Source: JAIBJN01 sp963699495 (GTDB lineage Bacteria; Actinomycetota; Thermoleophilia; Gaiellales; Gaiellaceae). Taken from it: 64,000 nucleotides of DNA. The notes below the pieces were generated by a model. It was not told where the DNA came from. It searched no databases and saw only the letters and a list, made by a program, of their open reading frames with translations. The DNA lies in the NCBI GenBank assembly GCA_963699495.1, contig CAVOUB010000003.1, positions 310,001 to 374,000 on the forward strand, read 5' to 3'. Shown here one piece after another: positions 33,725-41,542 of the stretch (position 1 is the stretch's first letter; the number at the start of each line of letters is the position of its first letter). Made by a program: the position numbers and the translations under genes.

Positions 33725-34852
33725 GTGCGCAGCCGAGCCGAGCGCGCGTGCCTCGCGGCCGTGACCAGGGCGCTCGCCGTCGGTCTCGCGGCCGCCTTCG
33801 CGGTCGCCGGCTGCGGCGACATGACGCTCGCCGGGGACGCGGTCGCCGCCCGACACGCGTCGGCGCCGACGCTGGCGCAGCTCATCGGCCAGAAGCTCTT
33901 TGTGAGCATGAACGGCACCACCCCATCGCCGTCTCTGCTCCGCCGCGTCCGCCTGGGACGGATCGGCGGCGTCCTCATCCACCGCGACAACTTCGCAACG
34001 GCGGTGCAGCTGCGCAGGATCACGAGCCGCCTGCAACAGGCGGCGACCGCTGGTGGCCGACCCAGGCTGCTGATCGCAGTCGACCAAGAGGGCGGAGCCG
34101 TGAAGACGGTCTCCTGGATCCCGCCGACGCTCTCGCCCCCGCGGATGGGCGAGCTCGGCTCGAGCACGATCGCGCGCAGGCAGGGGAGGCGGACCGGCGC
34201 CGCCCTCCGCGATCTCGGCGTGAACACCGACTTCGCCCCCGTGGCCGACGTGCCCGCCACGACCGCGTCCTTCGTGTACAAGCAGGGGCGAACCTGGTCG
34301 TTCAGCGCCGGGAAGACGACACGCCTCGCCAACGCCTTCGCCGCCGGTCTCGGCGAGGGTCACGCGCTCGCCGCGATGAAGCACTTCCCCGGCCTTGGCT
34401 TTGCGACGCGCAACACGGACGACTTCGCCGTGCGCATTTCCGCGACTCGGAGCCGGCTCGCGCCCGGGCTCGGCCCTTACCGCCGAGCGGTGGCGGTCGG
34501 CGTCCCGCTGATCATGCTCTCGAACGCCGTCTACGACGCCTACGATCGCCGCCACGCCGCCGGCTGGTCGCACGCGATCGGGACGACCTTGTTGCGAGGG
34601 AACCTCGGGTTCGAGGGCGTGACCGTCACCGACTCCCTCGACGCCGCAGCTGGCACGCGGGGACTGCCCACCGAACTGGTTGCGGTCCGCGCCGCCGGGG
34701 CCGGAACCGACCTGCTCCTCCTGACCGGATCCGAGGCTTCATCCCGAGCCGTGTACCGCTCTCTCCTCGGCGCCGCTCAGGCGGGCCGGATCAGCGGGGC
34801 GCGCCTCCGCGCTTCGTACCGGCGGATCATCGCTCTGAAGAGCGGCGCCTGA
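33725..34852 (+). CDS. Glycoside hydrolase family 3 (NagZ-like) lipoprotein
   Basis: 375 residues. A lipoprotein signal (ALAVGLAAAFAVAGCGD, Cys at about 30) precedes a GH3 barrel: LIGQKLFVSMNGTTPSPSLL, IGGVLIHRDNFATAVQLRRI, LLIAVDQEGGAVKTVSW, TDFAPVADVPA, AAMKHFPGLGFATRNTDDFA (Lys-His-Phe-Pro-Gly motif) and VTVTDSLDAAA with the likely nucleophile Asp. It probably cleaves N-acetylhexosamine linkages in cell-wall fragments outside the membrane. GTG 33725 gives a basic n-region; GTG 33761 is an alternative. It ends 45 bases before the tRNA-Trp repeat. Confidence 0.85.
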   Translation: MRSRAERACLAAVTRALAVGLAAAFAVAGCGDMTLAGDAVAARHASAPTLAQLIGQKLFVSMNGTTPSPSLLRRVRLGRIGGVLIHRDNFATAVQLRRITSRLQQAATAGGRPRLLIAVDQEGGAVKTVSWIPPTLSPPRMGELGSSTIARRQGRRTGAALRDLGVNTDFAPVADVPATTASFVYKQGRTWSFSAGKTTRLANAFAAGLGEGHALAAMKHFPGLGFATRNTDDFAVRISATRSRLAPGLGPYRRAVAVGVPLIMLSNAVYDAYDRRHAAGWSHAIGTTLLRGNLGFEGVTVTDSLDAAAGTRGLPTELVAVRAAGAGTDLLLLTGSEASSRAVYRSLLGAAQAGRISGARLRASYRRIIALKSGA

Positions 34853-34896
34853 CATCCGGCCCTCGGCCAGAACCTCCATCCCGCGCGTCGGCGCGA

Positions 34897-34927
34897 GGGT
34901 TCCAGGTTCGAGTCCTGGCGGCCCTGT
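34897..34927 (+). repeat. Duplicated tRNA-Trp 3' end (attachment site)
   Basis: GGGTTCCAGGTTCGAGTCCT then GGCGGCCCTGT is identical to the last 29 or so bases of tRNA-Trp (31594-31623). The pair bounds 31.62-34.93 kb as an inserted segment. No integrase is left between them. Confidence 0.85.
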
Positions 34928-35023
34928 GAAGACAAGCCCTGGAACCCGAGCCGGGTCACCGCCCCGAAAATTGCCGACGGGCGCTCCCGGAGGACGCCCG
35001 CCGTCTTGCCCTTGTTCGTCGCG

Positions 35024-35340
35024 TCAGGCCGTGGAGCCGGCCTTCGTGCTGAGCCCCAGGACCGTGCTGAAGAGAAACTCGCCGAGGTGGGCCTCTTTGA
35101 GCTCGATCTCGCCGGCCATGTTTTCCGTGATCCATTCGGCGGCGAGTGAGTTCGCCGCGTCGGCACTCGCCGCAGAGTCCCACGAGCTGATCGAGATGAT
35201 CTCCCCGTCGCTCTCGAGGAGCGAGTAGCCCTTGAAGCAGGGCTGCGACTGGAAGACAGGCAGCATCCCCGCTTCCGCCCGTCGGGCAAGATCATGCGGG
35301 TCGCGCCCGTGTATCCGTACCTCGCTACGCGACCGTGCAT
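35024..35340 (-). pseudogene. ABM-like dimeric-barrel protein with a one-base frameshift
   Basis: ATG 35340 has GAGGGAGG 5 bases upstream and starts MHGRVARYGYTGATR. The rest of the family pattern continues in the next frame from about 35300: DLARRAEAGMLPVFQSQPCF, KGYSLLESDGEIISISSWDS, ENMAGEIELKEAHLGEFLFS. The shift lies near 35290-35305. Neither frame alone makes a whole protein with a ribosome site. Decay or an assembly indel. Confidence 0.65.
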
Positions 35341-35530
35341 GTGCGCCTCCCTCTCTGGCAATCCAACAACTGGGTGGCCGTCTCCACAGCCTCGGCCACC
35401 ATTGCACGTTTCGTGCGCTATGTCACTCCGCCGGAAGTGCCCAGGCACGGTGGGAAGACAAACGTGCCCACGGGCGTCTTGTGGCCGACAGCACAGACAT
35501 GGCGTCTGGCTCGCGGAAAGGGAGAAGGAC

Positions 35531-36028
35531 ATGCGGAAAGAGCGAAGGACCTGGATTCTCCGGCGTCTCGTGCTCGGGCTCGCGGTTGCAGCCTTCGTCG
35601 CTCCGGCGGCGCAGGCTCGAGTCGACGAGTCCGGGACGGCAACGGGCGGGAGCTCCGTCTCGCAGGGGACGCAGGCTTCCGGCGCCACCGTGGTCATCCA
35701 CGGCGACGACAAGGTGATCGCCACGACGGGTGGCGCTTCGACCGCCGTCATCCACGGCGACGACAAGGTGCTCTCCCCGAGGGGCGCCGGCTTCATCGTC
35801 GGCGACGACAAGGTCATCGTCCCGAAGCCCGGCGCGTACACGCTCGCGGGCTACCGGCGGGCGCTTCCCCAGGACTACCCGGCGGCCCGGGTGACGGCAG
35901 TGCGTTCGCCCAGCCCCTTCGACTGGGGCGACGCGTTGGTCGGCGCAGTCGGCGCGCTGGCGCTCGCGGTGGCCGGCGGCCTGGTTCTTCTCAGCGTCCG
36001 GCACCGGCCCGGCCCGGCGGCAGCCTGA
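35531..36028 (+). CDS. Secreted protein with three GDDKV repeats
   Basis: 165 residues. Signal peptide-like start (RRLVLGLAVAAFVAPAAQA), then three copies of a short unit: VVIHGDDKVIATTGG, AVIHGDDKVLSPRG, FIVGDDKVIVPKPG. A Pro-rich linker and a C-terminal transmembrane helix (LVGAVGALALAVAGGLVLLS) with a basic end follow, so it is probably exposed outside and anchored. The Asp-Asp pairs at 14-18 residue spacing could bind cations (inference). GGAGAAGGAC precedes the ATG, and a strong terminator follows. I do not recognise the family. Confidence 0.7.
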   Translation: MRKERRTWILRRLVLGLAVAAFVAPAAQARVDESGTATGGSSVSQGTQASGATVVIHGDDKVIATTGGASTAVIHGDDKVLSPRGAGFIVGDDKVIVPKPGAYTLAGYRRALPQDYPAARVTAVRSPSPFDWGDALVGAVGALALAVAGGLVLLSVRHRPGPAAA

Positions 36029-36047
36029 CACACCCCTCCTCGAAGCA

Positions 36048-36074
36048 GGCGGGCCCCTTGTGGGGCCCGCTTGC
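36048..36074 (+). terminator. Strong hairpin terminator
   Basis: GCGGGCCCC-TTGT-GGGGCCCGC, a 9-bp perfect stem 20 bases after the stop of the GDDKV gene. Confidence 0.75.
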
Positions 36075-36477
36075 TGTGCGGAGACGATGGCGTCGCCGAG
36101 GCCGTCCGGTCATCGTGGCTGCCGGCGACGGGCGGATGTCGGCTTGAAGGGCGCCGCCTGGCGCGGGCCGCCCAGGCATCTGAGCCAAAGCCGACACCCG
36201 CCACGGTCGGTGTCCCAACTCGGGCAGGGGGAGGGACTCGCCGACGTTAACGCAGGTGCTTCGGCCGCCGTGTTCCGATGCGGTGACAGTTCGGGGAAAG
36301 AGCTGGGGAGCTGCAGGCGACGCCGACGGTCACCCCGAGCGCTTCGGCGGCCCGGGGTGTAACGCTCTTGTGACGAGCTGGTAGCGAAGCGGTCGCCGCC
36401 CGTCGCATCCTCGAGCCGGCCGCTGCTACGGTCGGCCGGCCGAGCGTAGACCGCCGCGAGCCAAGGAGTGATCGTCG
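36075..36477. other. Gap, no gene seen
   Basis: Open frames here are antisense or GC-driven. A ribosome site (AAGGAG) at the right end belongs to the next gene. No repeat of note. Confidence 0.5.
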
Positions 36478-36774
36478 ATGCCGAACCAAAAGCGAGTCCT
36501 GGTCAACGGGACGCTTTCCGATGCCGTCACCCGAGACGAGTTCATCGACTGGGTTCATGAACACGAAGTCAGCCCTGACGCCTGGGATCTCGTCCAAAAG
36601 CGCATTCTCCTCGAGCCGATGTTCAAGGTCGGCGAGTCGGTGGGGATCATTGCCTTCATGGACGTGGAGACAGAGGGTGAGGCTCTCGGCCTTCTCACCG
36701 AGCTCCCAATCGTCTTCGAGGGGATCCTCACGTTCACTGCGGAGAAGGTCAGCCCGGTGGCCCATTTCGAGTGA
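36478..36774 (+). CDS. Hypothetical protein
   Basis: 98 residues: MPNQKRVLVNGTLSDAVTRD, EFIDWVHEHEVSPDAWDLVQ, VGIIAFMDVETEGEALGLLT and LPIVFEGILTFTAEKV. The second half is suggestive of a muconolactone-isomerase-like ferredoxin fold. AAGGAG precedes the ATG by 9 bases. Function unknown. Confidence 0.65.
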   Translation: MPNQKRVLVNGTLSDAVTRDEFIDWVHEHEVSPDAWDLVQKRILLEPMFKVGESVGIIAFMDVETEGEALGLLTELPIVFEGILTFTAEKVSPVAHFE

Positions 36775-36810
36775 GGCGCCGTTCCACGACCTCGGCGCGC
36801 TGCTGCAATC

Positions 36811-37005
36811 ATGTGCCCGGTGCTGAGCTTCACGGTGACGATCGAGGGCCCCGGCTGGGAAGATTTCCAGGACGTCGAGCTGCTGGGCCTTCCCGACGAA
36901 GGCGAGCCGATCGAGACCAAGTACGGAACTTGCCTCGTCACCCATGCCGAGCTCATGCCCGACGGCGAGCGGTACGCCGGCAAGATCGTCTGCCGAACGT
37001 CCTAG
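36811..37005 (+). CDS. Small hypothetical protein
   Basis: 64 residues: SFTVTIEGPGWEDFQDVELL and GTCLVTHAELMPDGERYAGK, a small beta-rich protein. The true start may be the internal GTG/CTG near SFTV rather than ATG 36811. Regular codon use supports it. No family recognised. Confidence 0.5.
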   Translation: MCPVLSFTVTIEGPGWEDFQDVELLGLPDEGEPIETKYGTCLVTHAELMPDGERYAGKIVCRTS

Positions 37006-37018
37006 CCGTCGCCTCCGA

Positions 37019-37252
37019 CTAGCTGTCCGCTGCGGGCTCCGTCCCGGGCGGCAGGTCGAGGACGACCGTCGCCGTCCCCGCGTCCAGAAGGCCCTCGACC
37101 AGCTCGACGAACGCGTGCGGGTCCTCGAATGGCGTGTCGGGGTCGAGGCCTGCGGCCTTCAGGAAGCCGCGGTCTCCCTGGACGCGCCCGTCGACCCAGC
37201 GAGCCCATACGTCCTGGCCCTGCCTTCGACCGCCGATCTCCACTCTCGCCAC
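37019..37252 (-). CDS. Small hypothetical protein
   Basis: 77 residues: MARVEIGGRRQGQDVWARWV, DGRVQGDRGFLKAAGLDPDT and FVELVEGLLDAGTATVVLDL. A compact alpha/beta domain, no recognised motif. It lies 16 bases downstream of the next gene on the same strand, so the two are probably co-transcribed. Confidence 0.5.
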   Translation of the reverse strand: MARVEIGGRRQGQDVWARWVDGRVQGDRGFLKAAGLDPDTPFEDPHAFVELVEGLLDAGTATVVLDLPPGTEPAADS

Positions 37253-37268
37253 CCGGATCCCCTTCGTC

Positions 37269-37565
37269 TCAGGTCCGGCTCACGATGTCGAACCGCTGCT
37301 CCTGCGAGAGGACCTTCTCGCCGGCGCCGCGGTTGTGGCCCGGCAGCACGAAGGAGCCGACGGGGGTCTCGTGGGCCGTCTCGAACTCGCCGATCGTCGC
37401 GTGGATACGGCCGGTGCAGCCACGATCTGCGCACTCGCAGAGGAACGGCACCAGCCGCTGCTCCTCGACGATGACGAGGTCCTGGAACCGGTCGGAGGCG
37501 GAACGGAAGCTTCGCTGGTTGTCGACGAGGCGGTCGTCCCTGGTGGACTTGCCGTTACCGGTCAT
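37269..37565 (-). CDS. Hypothetical protein with a Cys pair
   Basis: 98 residues: RLVDNQRSFRSASDRFQDLV, VPFLCECADRGCTGRIHATI, GSFVLPGHNRGAGEKVLSQE. The segment CECADRGC followed by PGH recurs in short actinobacterial proteins and could form a metal site; the function is unknown. ATG 37565 is used, with AGGAGC some 15 bases upstream; the frame extends to 37685. Confidence 0.6.
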   Translation of the reverse strand: MTGNGKSTRDDRLVDNQRSFRSASDRFQDLVIVEEQRLVPFLCECADRGCTGRIHATIGEFETAHETPVGSFVLPGHNRGAGEKVLSQEQRFDIVSRT

Positions 37566-37761
37566 GGGGGCGCAGGACGCTCCTGGTCGTCTCGAAAGAC
37601 ACGGACATGGGTGTCTCCCTTCCTCAGTTCGATGATCCGGGAACGGAGACCTCTCGGGGAAGCTCGAAGCGCCGAAGGGGCGCACCCGGTCTACTCATGG
37701 TACACCGCTGTCCGGGATCGAGAGGGCGCCGCCCCGGCGGACGGCGCCCTCCCCACTCCTG

Positions 37762-39177
37762 CTACCAGCTGGTCGGCTTGCCCGGCTGGAAGAGCCAGAC
37801 GTCGAAGAAGTCGTCCAGGTCCATCCCGGACGCCGCCTCGGCGGCGGCGATGAAGTCCGCCGTCGAGACGTTGCCGTAGCGGTTGTCGGTCGCCCAGTCG
37901 CGGATGAGCTGGAAGAACGCCAGGTCGCCGATCTTCACCCGGAGTGCCTGCAGCGTCATCGCCCCGCGCTGGTAGACCGGCGTCGAGAAGAGAACGGCAG
38001 CCGACGGGAGCGCGTCCGGCGGGGTCTGCCAGAACGAGCTCGTCGCGGGCCGGCTGTACTGCGTGTTGAACGCCTGCTGGGCCGTCCGGGTTCCGAGATG
38101 CTCCGTCCAGAGCCACTCCGAGAACGTGGCGAAGCCCTCGTTCAGCCACATGTCGGGCCAGATCTCGAGCGAGACCGAGTCGCCGTACCACTGGTGGGCG
38201 ATCTCGTGCGCGAGCGTCGCCTCACTCGGCATGGAGGCGTAGTTCGGCTTCGTCTGCGTCTCGAGCGCGTAGCCGACGTTCGGCGCACGATCGACGACGG
38301 CGCCGGTCGCGTCGAACGGGTACGGCCCGAACACCGAGCTGAAGTACTCGTGGATCGCCGGGATCCGCGACAGCACCGCGCGGCTCGACGTGATCGTCGG
38401 GTCGACGGCGACGTAGTTGGGCGTGCCGTCCGGGAGCGCCGACTGGGTGAGGTCGAAGCTCCCCAGAGTCGCCGTGGCCAGGTACGTCGCCATCGGGCTC
38501 GAGTGGCTCCACTTCCACGTCGTCTTCCCGTTCGCCGTCGTCGAGGAGACGAGCACGCCGTTGGCGAGCGCCGTCAGCCCCTGCGGCACGGTCACCGAGA
38601 TGTCGAAGAGCGCCTTGTCGTTCGGGTTGTCGTTCGACGGGTACCACCCCGGGGAGCCCTGCGGCTCGTTGACGACGTAGGCGCCGTCGCTCGTGGGGAC
38701 GAAGCCCTCGATGGAGTCGTCCGGGTCGGTGATCGGCTCGACGATGCCGGCGTACTCGACGACCACCGAGAAGCCGGCTCCGTCCTTGATCTTCTTGCGC
38801 GGCGAGACCGTGAGCTCCTGGCCGTCGCGCGACCACTCGGCCGGCTCCATCTTGAAGCCTTTCTTCGTTCCCACTTCGATGCTCGAGACCGCGAGAAACT
38901 CGCGCAGGTCGAGGTTGAACGTCTTCAAGCCCTGAGTCGCCTCGGCGACGATCGTCACCTTGCCGACGAGGAGGTCCGTGGCCGGGTCGAAGTCGATGTC
39001 GAGCGCGTAGTGGCGGACGTCGTAGCCTCCGTTCCCCGCGTTCGGGAAGAACGGGTCCCCGAGCCCGGGAGCTCCGGGCGTGTAGCGGTTCGCCGATGCG
39101 GTGGTCGCGAAGACCCCCATCAGAACGGTGAGCGCGACGGCGTAGACGCCGGCGCGCCGGAACTGCTTCGTGATCAC
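37762..39177 (-). CDS. M1 family zinc metallopeptidase (aminopeptidase N-like), secreted
   Basis: 471 residues with a signal peptide (AVALTVLMGVFATTASA). The N-terminal saddle domain has YDVRHYALDIDFDPATDLLV and FNLDLREFLAVSSIEV. The catalytic domain has HEIAHQWYG at about residue 320 and WLNEGFATFSEWLW 18 residues later, the HExxH-(18)-E zinc set. The usual GxMEN motif is replaced by VGYALETQTKP. The C-terminal helical domain is short against full M1 enzymes, so it belongs to the compact secreted group. GAGGAGGG precedes GTG 39177. Confidence 0.9.
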   Translation of the reverse strand: MITKQFRRAGVYAVALTVLMGVFATTASANRYTPGAPGLGDPFFPNAGNGGYDVRHYALDIDFDPATDLLVGKVTIVAEATQGLKTFNLDLREFLAVSSIEVGTKKGFKMEPAEWSRDGQELTVSPRKKIKDGAGFSVVVEYAGIVEPITDPDDSIEGFVPTSDGAYVVNEPQGSPGWYPSNDNPNDKALFDISVTVPQGLTALANGVLVSSTTANGKTTWKWSHSSPMATYLATATLGSFDLTQSALPDGTPNYVAVDPTITSSRAVLSRIPAIHEYFSSVFGPYPFDATGAVVDRAPNVGYALETQTKPNYASMPSEATLAHEIAHQWYGDSVSLEIWPDMWLNEGFATFSEWLWTEHLGTRTAQQAFNTQYSRPATSSFWQTPPDALPSAAVLFSTPVYQRGAMTLQALRVKIGDLAFFQLIRDWATDNRYGNVSTADFIAAAEAASGMDLDDFFDVWLFQPGKPTSW

Positions 39178-39342
39178 TGGCCCTCCTCCCCGGATTACCT
39201 GGCGCCGCCAGCCTAGTCGCAGCACGACCCTGGTTCAACAGGACCAAAACTTCACCGTCGCCTGGGAGAACCTTTGCCCTGGCTTCGCCCGCGCTAGACC
39301 GTGGCCGCCCTACGGTCGGAGGTATCGACAAGGAGGTTCTCG

Positions 39343-39666
39343 ATGGCCCGGAAGCACACATTCTTCATCGTCGTCCTGCTCGCCGCGGCCGCGGTGTCCG
39401 GGCTCTTCGCATTCGTGCGAACGGTCGACCTGGGCCAGCCGACCGCCGCGAGCGCACCGGCGCCGGCTGCGGTGTCCGAGTCTGCGCTCGAAGCCCGGCT
39501 CCGCGCGCTCGACCGCTTCGAGGCGAAGCTCCGCAAGCAGCTCGCGAAGAAGCCGTCCGCGCGCCAGGCCCTGCCGGCCACGGTGATCACGCGCGTCGCC
39601 GCACCCCAGACCGCCTCGGGCTCCGACGAGTTCGAGCACGAGGAGGAAGAGGGAGACGATGACTAG
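39343..39666 (+). CDS. Small membrane-anchored protein with acidic C-terminus
   Basis: 107 residues: basic start, one transmembrane helix (FFIVVLLAAAAVSGLFAFV), an Ala/Pro linker, a charged helix (ALEARLRALDRFEAKLRKQL), and an end rich in Asp/Glu (EFEHEEEEGDDD). AAGGAGG precedes ATG 39343 by 6 bases. It overlaps the next gene by 8 bases and heads the operon with apbE, a ferric-reductase-like protein, ferredoxin and ferredoxin reductase. The acidic tail could bind cations (inference). Confidence 0.7.
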   Translation: MARKHTFFIVVLLAAAAVSGLFAFVRTVDLGQPTAASAPAPAAVSESALEARLRALDRFEAKLRKQLAKKPSARQALPATVITRVAAPQTASGSDEFEHEEEEGDDD

Positions 39667-39941
39667 CCACGTCGCCCGCCTGTACGCGCTGGCCGCGTCC
39701 ATTCTGGGCCTCTTCCTCGCCTGGGCGGGCATCGCCGCGGCCCCCTGGCCGACCACGACAACCGCCCGCGGCAGCCAGCGATCCCCGGCCGGCGACCCTC
39801 GCCGCGTACGAGCGGCAGCTCAAGCAGGACGCCCAGCTCGTCCGCCGCCTCACCAAGCAGCGCGCCGAGCAGCCGCCCCCCGCCGCGCCGAGCGTGCGCA
39901 TCGTCACCGTCCCGCCCGTCGCGACGACGAAGACCTCGTGA
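39659..39941 (+). pseudogene. Second small membrane-anchored protein, frameshifted
   Basis: From ATG 39659: MTSHVARLYALAASILGLFL and AWAGIAAAPWPTTTT (signal anchor). At about 39765-39795 the frame must shift one base to PATLAAYERQLKQDAQLVRR and LTKQRAEQPPPAAPSVRIVT, ending at TGA 39939. The second half parallels the charged helix and Pro/Val tail of the protein just upstream, so the two look like diverged duplicates. Without the shift the frame runs on into apbE, an apparent fusion I reject. The stop overlaps the apbE start (GTGA). Confidence 0.65.
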
Positions 39942-40795
39942 CCCGGCACGCCTTCCGCGCCATGGGGACGGACGTCGAGCTCCACCTCGACGCCGGGCCA
40001 GAGGACGACGCCCTCCGCGCCGCGGAGGCCGAGTTTCGGCGACTGGAAGGGCTACTCTCCCGCTTCCTCCCGGACTCGCAGCTCTCGTGTCTCAACCGCC
40101 GCGGCGAGCTCACGGCCGGGCCGGACCTGCTCGCGGTCGTCGGGGCGGCCCTGGACGCGCGCGAGCGGACGGCGGGTCGGTTCGACCCGACCGTGCACGA
40201 CGCGCTCGTCGCGGCGGGCTACGACCGCACCTTCGAGCTTGTTTCCGCCCGAGACGGCGCACCGACCGGGCTCGAAACGGCGTGCGGCGGCGGAGTGAAG
40301 GTCGACCGCGAGAGCGGCTCCATCGCACTCGATCCCGGCGTCAAGCTCGACCTCGGCGGAATCGGGAAGGGTTTCGCCGTCGACAGCGCCCTCCGGATCC
40401 TGGCCGGCGTCGGCCCGGCTGTCGTCGACGCCGGCGGGGACATTGCGGTCACCGGAAAGCCATGGCCGATCGGTGTCGAGACCTCGGCGGGGACCATCAC
40501 CCTCGAGGTGCGCGAGTGCGCGCTCGCGACCTCGGGCCGCGACCGTCGTCGCTGGGCCGGCCCGGAGGGCGAGCGGCACCACCTGATCGACCCCGCCACC
40601 GGGCGCCCCGCCGAGGGCGACCTGCTCCGCGTCACGGCCCTCGCCCCCACCGCGATCGAGGCGGAGGTCCTCGCCAAGGCGCTGTTCCTGGCGGGGGACG
40701 CCGAGAGCGCGGCGGCAGAGGCCGACGAGCTCGAGATCCCGGCCGTCCTCGTCACGCGCGACGGCCGGACGGTGCTCGCGGGAGGGCTGGCGTGA
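39938..40795 (+). CDS. apbE: FAD:protein FMN transferase
   Basis: 285 residues, ApbE family. Seen: FRAMGTDVELHLDAGPEDDA (N-terminal MGT), GRFDPTVHDALVAAGYDR, VKLDLGGIGKGFAVDSALRI and PAVVDAGGDIAVTG, the FAD- and Mg-binding elements, then HHLIDPATGRPAEGDLLRVT. ApbE attaches FMN to Thr or Ser of extracytoplasmic electron-transfer flavoproteins. No export signal is evident here. GTG 39938 overlaps the preceding stop, and its own TGA overlaps the next GTG. Confidence 0.9.
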   Translation: MTRHAFRAMGTDVELHLDAGPEDDALRAAEAEFRRLEGLLSRFLPDSQLSCLNRRGELTAGPDLLAVVGAALDARERTAGRFDPTVHDALVAAGYDRTFELVSARDGAPTGLETACGGGVKVDRESGSIALDPGVKLDLGGIGKGFAVDSALRILAGVGPAVVDAGGDIAVTGKPWPIGVETSAGTITLEVRECALATSGRDRRRWAGPEGERHHLIDPATGRPAEGDLLRVTALAPTAIEAEVLAKALFLAGDAESAAAEADELEIPAVLVTRDGRTVLAGGLA

Positions 40796-41370
40796 AGAGC
40801 GACCCGACCTTCTGGCTGCTCGCGCGGGCGAGCGGGCTCGTCGCGTACGCGCTCGTCACCGCGTCGGTCCTCGCCGGGCTCGTGCTCAAGGCGCGCCCGT
40901 TCGGACGTTCGGTCAGCCCGGCGGTGATCGTGGACGTGCACCGCTTCCTCGCCCTGCTCGGGCTCGGGGCTCTGGTGCTCCACGCCGCGGCTCTCGTCCT
41001 CGACGACACCGTCGACATCGGCCTCGGAGCGCTCCTCGTACCCGGCAGCGCCCCCTATCGGCCGGTCGCGACCGCGCTTGGAGTTCTCGCCGCCGAGCTG
41101 ATGGTGCTCATCTACATCTCCTTCCCGCTGCGCAGGCGCATCGGCACGAAGGCCTGGCGCGGGTTGCACTGGTTCACGTATCTCGTGTTCGCGCTCGCCA
41201 CGCTCCACGGCCTCGCCGCCGGCACCGACAGCGGTCAGACCTGGGCGCTAGCGCTCTACGGCGCCGCGGTCGGGGCGGTTCTCTCGGCCGTCGTCTGGCG
41301 AGTGCTCGTCCCACCGACCCAAGGAGGTCCCCGACATGTACCGCATCGAGATCGACAGGTCGCTCTGTAG
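40792..41370 (+). CDS. Ferric-reductase-like transmembrane cytochrome
   Basis: 192 residues with about five to six membrane helices. His residues sit in VDVHRFLALLGLGALVLHAA and WRGLHWFTYLVFALATLHGL, giving two His in each of two helices as in the MsrQ/ferric-reductase domain that holds two b hemes. The C-terminal 12 residues overlap the ferredoxin gene by 35 bases. Coupled to apbE by GTGA. It is probably the membrane step between cytoplasmic ferredoxin and an outside acceptor (inference). Confidence 0.85.
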   Translation: MKSDPTFWLLARASGLVAYALVTASVLAGLVLKARPFGRSVSPAVIVDVHRFLALLGLGALVLHAAALVLDDTVDIGLGALLVPGSAPYRPVATALGVLAAELMVLIYISFPLRRRIGTKAWRGLHWFTYLVFALATLHGLAAGTDSGQTWALALYGAAVGAVLSAVVWRVLVPPTQGGPRHVPHRDRQVAL

Positions 41371-41542
41371 CGGCTTCGGCTCCTGCGTGGACGCCGCGCC
41401 CGCGCACTTCCGCCTCGGCGACGACGGCATCGCCGTCACCCTGGTGGAGGAGACCGACGCCGACGCCGCGCTCGAGGCCGCCCGCTCGTGCCCGATGGGC
41501 GCGATCATCGTCCTCGACGAGCAGGGCCGGGAGGCGGCATGA
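41336..41542 (+). CDS. [3Fe-4S]-type ferredoxin
   Basis: 68 residues: DRSLCSGFGSCVDAAPAHF gives Cys11 and Cys17, with the middle Cys of the classic motif absent; SCPMGAI gives Cys52. Three Cys suit a single [3Fe-4S] cluster as in P450-partner ferredoxins. AAGGAGG precedes the ATG by 9 bases. Its TGA overlaps the ATG of the reductase gene, so the pair is coupled. Confidence 0.9.
   Translation: MYRIEIDRSLCSGFGSCVDAAPAHFRLGDDGIAVTLVEETDADAALEAARSCPMGAIIVLDEQGREAA

Noticed and set aside
39659..40795. Fusion of a membrane anchor to ApbE in a single frame
   Set aside because: The linker in that frame is Arg/Pro-rich shadow. The alternative frame gives a natural helix ending in a GTGA overlap with the ApbE start, so a frameshift in the small gene explains it better.
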